Source: Opitutia bacterium (GTDB lineage: Bacteria > Verrucomicrobiota > Verrucomicrobiia > Opitutales > Opitutaceae). From it: 64,000 nucleotides of DNA. Positions 18,686-25,094 of this stretch are shown here, piece by piece. The notes beneath the pieces were generated by a model. The model searched no databases. It saw nothing but the letters and a program-made list of their open reading frames with translations, and was not told the origin of the DNA. Where the stretch lies: assembly GCA_003142955.1 (NCBI GenBank), contig PLOH01000105.1:1-64000 (forward strand), given 5' to 3'. A program made the position numbers and the translations under genes. Position 1 is the stretch's first letter. Every line of letters begins with the position of its first letter.

Positions 18686-18706
18686 CCCGACCCCGTTAAG
18701 ATCGTC
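18686..18706 (+). repeat. 21-bp direct repeat, copy 1
   Basis: The 21-bp sequence beginning CCCGACCCCGTTAAG and ending ATCGTC occurs here and identically at 22242-22262. The two copies bracket vapBC, the comM tail copy and three further accessory genes, a 3.6-kb segment. Its meaning is unknown: a dispersed short repeat or a recombination junction. Confidence 0.7.
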
Positions 18707-18727
18707 CCCGACCCTGTTCGGCCGTCC

Positions 18728-19138
18728 TTAGCTTTGCCAATCCTCCACCGTGAGACCGGGAACCCGGACGAATTCAGCGATGTTGTGGGTGACAAGCACC
18801 GCACCTAGGCGCAGCGCTTGCGCGGCCAGCATCAAATCGTAGGGGCCAATTGGTTGGGCGTTCGGTTTCAGACGCGCGAGGTGGGCGCGGACGCCCCCGT
18901 AAACCGCGGCATCAGCAAACGTGTAGTCGGCCTCGGCCTCGATGATCTCGCGGAGCCGCGCCACACGCAGGCGCAGCACCGGAAGGTCGGGCCGCTTGGC
19001 CGCGCCGTATTCCAACTCGGAGAGCACGATCGACGAAAGGCGGCAAAAGCGCAGGTTCGCCTCAAGTTTCGCCTTGATCCGCCCGTCCTCCCCGCGGAGA
19101 AAACGCGAAAAAAGGTTCGTATCGGGCAGGTAGATCAC
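18728..19138 (-). CDS. vapC: VapC-type PIN-domain toxin
   Basis: A 136-aa PIN-domain ribonuclease expected to cleave RNA when freed from its antitoxin. The acidic metal ligands are Asp6 ([11 protein letters not shown]), Glu41 (VLSELEYG) and Asp101 ([12 protein letters not shown]), with [18 protein letters not shown] at the end as in other VapC toxins. Its start overlaps the end of the vapB gene by 4 bp (ATGA), so the pair is translationally coupled. Confidence 0.92.
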   Translation of the reverse strand: MIYLPDTNLFSRFLRGEDGRIKAKLEANLRFCRLSSIVLSELEYGAAKRPDLPVLRLRVARLREIIEAEADYTFADAAVYGGVRAHLARLKPNAQPIGPYDLMLAAQALRLGAVLVTHNIAEFVRVPGLTVEDWQS

Positions 19139-19362
19139 GGCTCCTTCAACGGCAAGGTTTCAACTGCAGGAAAATCCGGGCACGAGCCATAAAGCTTAGT
19201 GAGCGCTTTGAGCCGCTTCGCCTCCGCTTTCGGATCAAGAATGAGCATCCCACGGCCGGTCTTCTCAATCTGGACCGTGGTCGTAGCCAGCCGCCAGGCC
19301 TTCGGCAACCGGATCGCCTGCGAATTGCCGGACTTGAACACTCTGGTTGTGATGGTGGGCAT
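19135..19362 (-). CDS. vapB: VapB-type AbrB-domain antitoxin
   Basis: A 75-aa antitoxin with an N-terminal SpoVT/AbrB swapped-hairpin DNA-binding domain ([20 protein letters not shown]). The C-terminal half ([20 protein letters not shown]) would wrap the VapC toxin. The gene is first in the pair, as usual. VapBC complexes normally repress their own promoter; the AT-rich stretch with a GTATATAC palindrome just upstream (19373-19380) is a candidate operator. Confidence 0.92.
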   Translation of the reverse strand: MPTITTRVFKSGNSQAIRLPKAWRLATTTVQIEKTGRGMLILDPKAEAKRLKALTKLYGSCPDFPAVETLPLKEP

Positions 19363-19372
19363 GTGATTACCG

Positions 19373-19396
19373 TGTATATACGGACGCCGTTGTCAA
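19373..19396 (-). promoter_or_regulatory. Candidate vapBC promoter/operator
   Basis: Upstream of vapB, a TTGACA-like box (19391-19396 read on the minus strand) and the perfect 8-bp palindrome GTATATAC (19374-19381 region) occur within 35 bp of the start codon. The spacing (10 nt) is not that of a standard sigma-70 promoter, so only the operator reading is proposed. Confidence 0.3.
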
Positions 19397-19515
19397 CCAG
19401 GGAAGTTCCCTGCCCAGCTACTCCCGCGCAATTGCTGGCGACAAGCGAAACCTGCAGAAGAGCCGCCACCTGCCGATCCGGAAATCGTCGCGATGGCGCC
19501 GATGATCGTGTGGGG

Positions 19516-19638
19516 TACGACCGCATCCTCAAGGTCACGCGCACGATCGCCGACCTCGCCGGCGCGGAGTCGCTCGCCGCCAATCACCTGCTCGAAGCCA
19601 TCCAGTACCGCAGCCTCGATCGGAATTTGTTCTATTAG
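19516..19638 (+). pseudogene. Duplicated 3' end of comM (41 codons)
   Basis: These 123 bp match 17787-17909, the end of comM including the stop codon, at 118 of 123 positions. The five differences are tat/tac, gtg/gtc, gac/gat, aac/aat and ctg/ttg, all silent. Sequence on either side is unrelated between copies. The piece has no start and no upstream comM sequence. The pattern fits either an attachment-site repeat bounding an inserted 1.6-kb element or a partial duplication. Confidence 0.9.
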
Positions 19639-19695
19639 TGGGATCATCAGATCCGACGTCGACTGACAACGGCCCTTGCCGGGTTACCCTCCCCC

Positions 19696-19789
19696 TTTGT
19701 GCCTTGGTGTTTTGGTGGTGAAAGATCCGGTCATCGCCTGTTTCAGGAACCTGAACCGATGAACCACGAAGGCACCATGACACCAAGCA
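19696..19789. repeat. Inverted pair of CTTGGTGTTTTGGTGGTGAA-type repeats
   Basis: TTGTGCCTTGGTGTTTTGGT (19697 onward) and, 60 bp on, GAACCACGAAGGCACCATGA followed by CACCAAG (19761-19787) are imperfect inverted copies of a widespread environmental-bacteria repeat built on CACCAAGGCACCAAG. They lie in the 331-bp gap between the comM tail copy and the lipoprotein gene; nothing else is visible there. Confidence 0.55.
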
Positions 19790-19969
19790 CGGCAGAGCGC
19801 CGAAGGGGCAGGCAGCGGAAATCGATGTTCGCGTTAACCACATCAGAATCCGCAGCCTGACCCTTTTCGGATTTCCCCCTTGGCCATCGCACACCTTGTC
19901 GATTTTCTCCGCCCTATGCATCCGTTGAACGCGAACCTGCGTAGAAGTGGATATCCCCCAATTCCCATC

Positions 19970-20974
19970 GTGAAAGAATTCCTGCCCGCTCTTCTTCTCG
20001 GCTTCTTGTGCGGGTGTGTGACAACCCAGCCCAGAGGCTCCGGTGCGGGCTCGGATTCAAATCCGCTGCGGAACGCCCTTGCGGGCTACTACTCCACCAG
20101 AATCGTGCCTGATTCGACAATCCAGTGGTTCACCGTTAGAAACTGGATCGATCTAGGTGGTGACGGACGTTACGTATCGGGCCACCAGCACTACGTCAAC
20201 GGTGCCCCGACCCACGATTTCGTCGAAATGCCAAATGGGTTGACAGAAGAGGGCGGCAGCAGGGGGACTTGGCGAGTGGTCGAGAATCGCCTCATTCTAA
20301 AGAGCGATTTGCCCGTGTTTTCCTTCGGTTCCTCGGCGTTCTCAGCGGAAGGTCTCGGTGAGGCAACTGTTGTCCGCAGAGCTGGTAATTGGGTGATCAT
20401 ATGGGATCACAACGAGTTCGTGAAATCCAAACCGCCGGTGTCGGTCAACTCGACGACTCCCGCTGCCACTCCTGACAAGGGGCAACCGCCAGTCGCCACG
20501 CCGCAAGCGTACCGACAAGCAGTCAAAGTGCTGTTCCCGGTTCCAGTGGTCTTGGATCAGGTTGACCATTCCGTAACTCTGGCTCCAACGCTGGAGATCC
20601 GGAACACAAGTGACGACACCTTGGGGATCGTCTATCTTGGTGATTGGCTGGCCAATGCCAGCGTCGATTACGAGATTCTGGATTCAGCAGGGAACAAGAT
20701 CCTGCCAAACCGAACGGTTTATTTACGCTCCACTCTCGTCGGAGCCCGAATCTTCGTGCGTCTGCTAAAACCCGGAGAGTCCATCGCTTGGAACCCCGGA
20801 GTGGCGACCAGCTACTCAATCACCAAGAAAGGCAACTACCGTCTGTTTGCTCATGTGAAAGTCGCCGTGCCTGAGCCGATGTTTGAGGTCGGGATGGCAG
20901 ATCGTGACAGACTCCAAATCAGTAGCACCGTTCACAGCTTCGATTCGGATGCTGTCACTTTCTCCGTCGAATGA
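19970..20974 (+). CDS. Predicted lipoprotein of unknown function
   Basis: From the GTG at 19970 the product (334 aa) begins MKEFLPALLLGFLCGCVTTQ, a compact lipoprotein signal with a lipobox ending in Cys16. Longer in-frame starts exist but would bury this signal. The N-terminal half resembles a lipocalin- or META-like small beta domain (WFTVRNWIDLGGDGRYVSGH; GSRGTWRVVENRLILKSDL), and the second half a separate beta-rich domain. No family is recognised with confidence. Base composition is lower in GC than the core genes, which fits acquired DNA. Confidence 0.65.
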   Translation: MKEFLPALLLGFLCGCVTTQPRGSGAGSDSNPLRNALAGYYSTRIVPDSTIQWFTVRNWIDLGGDGRYVSGHQHYVNGAPTHDFVEMPNGLTEEGGSRGTWRVVENRLILKSDLPVFSFGSSAFSAEGLGEATVVRRAGNWVIIWDHNEFVKSKPPVSVNSTTPAATPDKGQPPVATPQAYRQAVKVLFPVPVVLDQVDHSVTLAPTLEIRNTSDDTLGIVYLGDWLANASVDYEILDSAGNKILPNRTVYLRSTLVGARIFVRLLKPGESIAWNPGVATSYSITKKGNYRLFAHVKVAVPEPMFEVGMADRDRLQISSTVHSFDSDAVTFSVE

Positions 20975-21156
20975 GCGATGCGACCATCCAACGCGGCCGG
21001 TTCGTCAGATGGAAATCAGGGACACGGGGGAAGTCGGACGGGGACAGGTCTCCCTGGACCGGTCGTTTTCACATCGCACTTGACGTTTGATCAACAGAAA
21101 GAATACGCACATTGCAAATGCCACATCGCCTGACCTTCGGCAACCTGAGAACTGCA

Positions 21157-21798
21157 ATGCCATATCGAATACTAGGGTTCATATTCGTCGTTTTGGCCGC
21201 AGCGTGCGTGTGTCGTGCCTACGGGTACGCGTGGCCGAGTGGGCCGCAATTCGTTGCATCGGCCGACGGCAGCGTCCTCTTGCGAATCGAGCCCGATAAT
21301 CGGTGGCTGACTCAACCAAATACGCAAAGGCTTCCGCCGACAGCCACCGTCTTCAGATTTGATGCGAAGACAGAATCCTTTCAGATGGTGTCAAAGTTTG
21401 TGCTAAGAAACCATCTGATGCCGTCCAAGGCATTCATTTCGAATGGTGCACAGTTCATTGTTACCTTGGACGATTGGGAACCCGAGGAGGGCAGCACCCC
21501 GAACGCGGTCGTTGTCTATCTGGAAACCGGGGAATTGGTGAAGTCATGGTCCCTTGAAGACATTTTTTCGAAGAAAGAGATCGGACGCTTTGGGTTTGTC
21601 GCCAGCGATGTCCCAGCGCGAAGATGGCGAGGGGACCCGGCGGGAATAGCCAATGCATATGGTCCGAACGGCGAAGACATGCTACGAATACCAAGTGCAC
21701 GGGAGCTGAAATGGCAGGTGACTCTGACCATGTATTTGTCAACAGACGCGTCAAAAATGGTTTTTGAGAAGCACCCCGAGAGGGACATTGACCGGTGA
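21157..21798 (+). CDS. Exported protein of unknown function
   Basis: The 213-aa product starts MPYRILGFIFVVLAAACVCR, a signal peptide, followed by a domain with repeat-like beta strands (QFVASADGSVLLRIEPDNRW; SKAFISNGAQFIVTLDDWEP), as in half of a beta-propeller. No catalytic motif is seen. An in-frame ATG at 21112 is possible but would push the signal peptide inward. GC content is low relative to the core genes. It follows the lipoprotein gene by about 180 bp on the same strand. Confidence 0.6.
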   Translation: MPYRILGFIFVVLAAACVCRAYGYAWPSGPQFVASADGSVLLRIEPDNRWLTQPNTQRLPPTATVFRFDAKTESFQMVSKFVLRNHLMPSKAFISNGAQFIVTLDDWEPEEGSTPNAVVVYLETGELVKSWSLEDIFSKKEIGRFGFVASDVPARRWRGDPAGIANAYGPNGEDMLRIPSARELKWQVTLTMYLSTDASKMVFEKHPERDIDR

Positions 21799-21855
21799 TG
21801 CCGATGGCTTTCCCCGGCGGCCGTGTCCCGGCAAGGGGGACGGCGTCTCAATGCC

Positions 21856-22203
21856 CTACCGCAGAAAATTCCCCAGCCTGTCCGCCGGCAGCGATGTCAT
21901 TTCATTAACTGACTTCTGGTGCTTGCACAGCGGTCCCCGGTATTGGTAGTCGCGGCAATTGCAGGTAACGGCGTTCTGCTCCGCAATCGCCCGGTCCGCA
22001 GCCGCCTGCCTGATGGCCTCTTGTATCTCGGGCCATTTCGCCTTTGCAGCGATGCTTCCGATGAACGCAAAGAACTTCAAATCTTCCAGGCTCGGTTCTG
22101 GGTTCAAAAAGAGGTTTTGCTTCGCCGCCTCCCATCCTCCCCGAAAAAGACGTCGTCTGATCGCTCCGGGACCGGTTGCGTTCAATAAACGACCGGTTGT
22201 CAA
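21856..22203 (-). CDS. Small SWIM-type zinc-finger protein, possibly truncated
   Basis: Up to 115 aa from a TTG start. Residues near the C-terminus read CNCRDYQYRGPLCKH, the C-x-C-x(n)-C-x-H pattern of SWIM zinc fingers, which bind nucleic acid or protein. The family is usually longer, so this may be the surviving part of a larger gene. The N-terminal 25 residues (Arg-rich) may not be translated; the exact start is uncertain. Confidence 0.5.
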   Translation of the reverse strand: MTTGRLLNATGPGAIRRRLFRGGWEAAKQNLFLNPEPSLEDLKFFAFIGSIAAKAKWPEIQEAIRQAAADRAIAEQNAVTCNCRDYQYRGPLCKHQKSVNEMTSLPADRLGNFLR

Positions 22204-22241
22204 ACGCAGAGATCATTTTCCGCGACCTGCCCCCTTTTTGA

Positions 22242-22262
22242 CCCGACCCCGTTAAGATCGTC
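22242..22262 (+). repeat. 21-bp direct repeat, copy 2
   Basis: Identical to 18686-18706. It lies just before the 3' end of the radical SAM gene, at the right-hand edge of the low-GC accessory patch. Confidence 0.7.
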
Positions 22263-22329
22263 TGTTCTACTAATTGCGCGCTGGCGAGCGACTCCTCCGC
22301 CCGCCGTCACTACCGCGCCCGTCTCGATC

Positions 22330-23805
22330 TCATTCCCAGAGGTGTCGCGGGTAGTCGCGATAGAGATTCTTGAAGGCGCGGGAGTAGTGGAAGGTTCCGA
22401 GGCTGACGCGGACCAGTTCCTTGAACGGAATGCGGCGGTGCTCGATGCGCATGGGATTCTTGGACTCAGCCGCGGCGACCTGGCGGGCGTACAAGTTGCA
22501 AAACTCCCTCAACGGCAGCTTGGTGGGCGTGAGCGGGTGCATGCAGTCGTGAAGATCGTGCGGATTCTCCACCCAGATCCGGGGTTCGATGGCTTTATAG
22601 TCGTCGGTGCCGGGCGAAGGCGTACACACGGTGAAGCTGCACTGCGCCGGCGGCATCTCCTGCACATAGTCGCGCAGCCGGGCGAACTCCTCGCGAGTGG
22701 ATTCCGGCATCAACATGAACGCCGCATGAACGGCCACGCCGGCCGACCGCAGAGCGCTATGCGCCCGGGCATTCTCGGCCACGGTCGAGCCTTTCTTCAC
22801 TTTGCGCAACTGCTCATCGGTCGGGAACTCGAAGCCGAGAAATGCCGCATCGAGCCCGAGTTCGCGCCAGGTCGCGAACAGTTCCGGGCAGCGGTTGACG
22901 GTCGTGGCGCGCGTCCAGGCGAAATAGCGCTTCTGGATGCCGCGCCGCCGAATGGCTCCGGCCAGCTCCATGGCAAAGTCCGGATCGATGAAATTCTCGT
23001 CGTCGCAAAAATAGACATGATCGGTGCGCAACCCGCCGATCTCCTCCGCCACCTCGTCGGCCACCCGGGGCTGGTGCTGGCCGCCGCAAAGCTGAGGCAC
23101 GATGCAAAAGGAACATTTCATGCGGCAACCGAAGGAACTCCGCACCAGCGAAATCGCCGGGAAAAGGCTGTCTCCGGGCCGGGATCGCTCGCACGCCCAG
23201 ACGCACGTGTAGCGGCTGGGGTCCCACAAATCGCGCCGCGGCGGCGGCAGGTCGGCCACGTTGGGAAAGGGTGGCCAGGTAAGGACGGCCGCGGTGTCGA
23301 ACCGATCCCCCGTGAGCAGCACGCCTTGGATTCCCTCGATGGAATCCGCCCGGGAAAAAGCCTCGACGACGGCCCGGAACGGCAGACAGCCCTCGCCGCG
23401 GACAATTGCGTCGATGGCCTCAATGTTGTAGTCGTCGGCCGCAACCACCGCATGATGACCGCCGACGACGATCAAAGCGTGCGGCATAGCGCGCCGGGCT
23501 TCTACGGCGAGCGCTTTGACGGTGGAACTTTCGTGCGAGTAGCCGGTGAAGCCGATGATATCGGGCGACAGATTCTCGATCTTCCGGAGAAACGCCCCGA
23601 CCGGATTGCGGTAGAACCGCAGATCGAGAACAACGACGCGGTGCCGCCTGGGGACAGCGGCCGCAATGTAGCCCAGCTCAATGGGCTCGAGCATCAGGTA
23701 GCGATACAACGCACGAATGGTGCCCAGCCGCGCCATCGGTTTGACCAATAAAATGGTCAGATCACGCTCGGCGCGGATAATCCCTCCCTGGGCGGCGTTG
23801 TTCAT
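22330..23805 (-). CDS. B12-binding-domain radical SAM protein
   Basis: A 491-aa cytoplasmic enzyme with an N-terminal cobalamin-binding-like Rossmann domain (LTILLVKPMARLG to VVGGHHAVV at about residues 17-120) and a radical SAM core whose 4Fe-4S cysteines are in FGCRMKCSFCIVPQ. Such proteins often methylate unreactive carbons or modify lipids and natural products; the substrate cannot be told from sequence. The canonical DxHxxG cobalamin motif is not evident, so B12 use is uncertain. It is divergent from the PAP2 gene with 302 bp between starts, a gap in which no other feature is seen. Confidence 0.85.
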   Translation of the reverse strand: MNNAAQGGIIRAERDLTILLVKPMARLGTIRALYRYLMLEPIELGYIAAAVPRRHRVVVLDLRFYRNPVGAFLRKIENLSPDIIGFTGYSHESSTVKALAVEARRAMPHALIVVGGHHAVVAADDYNIEAIDAIVRGEGCLPFRAVVEAFSRADSIEGIQGVLLTGDRFDTAAVLTWPPFPNVADLPPPRRDLWDPSRYTCVWACERSRPGDSLFPAISLVRSSFGCRMKCSFCIVPQLCGGQHQPRVADEVAEEIGGLRTDHVYFCDDENFIDPDFAMELAGAIRRRGIQKRYFAWTRATTVNRCPELFATWRELGLDAAFLGFEFPTDEQLRKVKKGSTVAENARAHSALRSAGVAVHAAFMLMPESTREEFARLRDYVQEMPPAQCSFTVCTPSPGTDDYKAIEPRIWVENPHDLHDCMHPLTPTKLPLREFCNLYARQVAAAESKNPMRIEHRRIPFKELVRVSLGTFHYSRAFKNLYRDYPRHLWE

Positions 23806-24107
23806 TACAGAAGAAATCGCTGGGCACTACCTGCCGCTTCCCGCCGAATCGGGCGGGTTCAGCCGCTTGCTTATCTGTCACGATTCGGGGCCAAAGCGAG
23901 TTTAGATCGCGCCCTGCGGACCGCAGTCATTTTTCGCGTCGCCGAGAACAGCCCCACCTCTTCGTTGCAAAGCCGCGTGACATTGGCCTGCATCAGACAC
24001 CAGCCCACATCAGCCCCGGCTTTAGTCCTGCCCGTGAGAAAAAACCGGGCTCCGGGATCGACTCGCGACCACCGGCGACTATTGTGGAGAAGAGAACTAC
24101 GCCCGTG

Positions 24108-24830
24108 ATGAACGACGCCACTGCTGACCGAAAGACGGAGCCCGGCCGCGCCGCCCCATCGGTCAGAGTTCCCGGCCGGTTGCGCCGGCTGGCCGCAACG
24201 GTCAGCGCAAACTGGTATCTGAAGCTGATCGGCATTCCGGGATTTATCGCCCTCTTCTTCGTTGCCTATTTCTGGACGCTCCGTTCGACCCCGTTCCCAG
24301 TTACGACGGTCCCGGTGACTCTTCTGGACCATTTCATCACGTTTCGCCCCGAAGCGCTGCCGCTGTATCTTTCGCTGTGGGTTTACGTCTCGCTTCCGCC
24401 GTCGCTCCTGAACGACCGCCGGGAACTTTTCTTCTACGGTCTCGCCGCGACCGCGCTTGCCGTCGCCGGTCTCGCCATCTTCCTTTTCTTCCCCACCACG
24501 ATCGCCCGACCGGACATCAATTGGTCCCTCCATCCGGCTTTTGCGTTCATGAAGGGCATTGACGCTCCCGGCAACGCCTGCCCGTCACTTCACGTGGCTT
24601 TTGCCGTCTTCTCGGCCATCTGGCTGGATCGGCTCATCCGGCGGATCGGCTATCACCCCATCCTCCGGGTTTTGAACGTGGGCTGGTGCGCCGGCATCAT
24701 GTATTCCACGCTGGCCACCAAACAACACGTCGCCCTGGATCTTCTCGCCGGCACCGTCTTCGGAATGATCGGGGCCGCTTGGAAATCGCCCGGTGCCCCA
24801 CCCGCCAGGGTTTGCCTTGGCCAGTCCTGA
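24108..24830 (+). CDS. PAP2-superfamily membrane phosphatase
   Basis: A 240-aa integral membrane protein with about five or six hydrophobic helices (such as IGIPGFIALFFVAYFW; AATALAVAGLAIFLFF). The acid-phosphatase motifs are GNACPSLHVAFAVF and, later, TKQHVALDLLAG, whose His residues act in catalysis. Relatives dephosphorylate lipid phosphates or transfer phospho-head groups (Aur1/Ipt1-like). The start at 24108 (MNDATADRK) is chosen over a GTG at 24084. The divergent radical SAM gene hints at shared lipid or isoprenoid chemistry, which is only inference. Confidence 0.82.
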   Translation: MNDATADRKTEPGRAAPSVRVPGRLRRLAATVSANWYLKLIGIPGFIALFFVAYFWTLRSTPFPVTTVPVTLLDHFITFRPEALPLYLSLWVYVSLPPSLLNDRRELFFYGLAATALAVAGLAIFLFFPTTIARPDINWSLHPAFAFMKGIDAPGNACPSLHVAFAVFSAIWLDRLIRRIGYHPILRVLNVGWCAGIMYSTLATKQHVALDLLAGTVFGMIGAAWKSPGAPPARVCLGQS

Positions 24831-24950
24831 ATCGCTCACCGGCAGCGTAGCGAGACAACGATCCAGGTTTACGCGGGAAACCACCATCATGCACCTTTGC
24901 ACCTCAATCGGGGTCTCCGCTTTTTTCTGCGCACTTCCCTACGTTTCCGG

Positions 24951-25082
24951 CGCGTCGAGGAAGGCAGCTATGAGAATGGCACCTTCCAGCCTATTCGGAT
25001 CTGGAACGGGGACGAGACCGACTGCGGGCTTTCGTTCTTTTCGGCCCCGCAAATCCTCCGCGTCGTGCTGGGCACTTACTAA
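24951..25082 (+). pseudogene. C-terminal remnant of a GH35/DUF5597-type glycosidase
   Basis: A 43-codon stretch ending at a TAA reads RVEEGSYENGTFQPIRIWNG followed by DETDCGLSFFSAPQILRVVL and GTY. This matches the end of secreted GH35-type beta-galactosidases with a DUF5597 tail as I remember them. There is no start, and upstream is the PAP2 gene. It shows that another glycosidase was deleted here. Confidence 0.6.
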
Positions 25083-25094
25083 GAATGAAGTGAA

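Noticed and set aside
19363-19515. Start of a separate gene before the comM tail copy
   Set aside because: The frame is open by chance; residues before 19516 have no ComM similarity and overlap the vapB promoter region.
22342-23751. 469-codon frame antisense to the radical SAM gene
   Set aside because: The opposite strand has the CxxxCxxC cluster motif and a complete fold; the antisense product has none.
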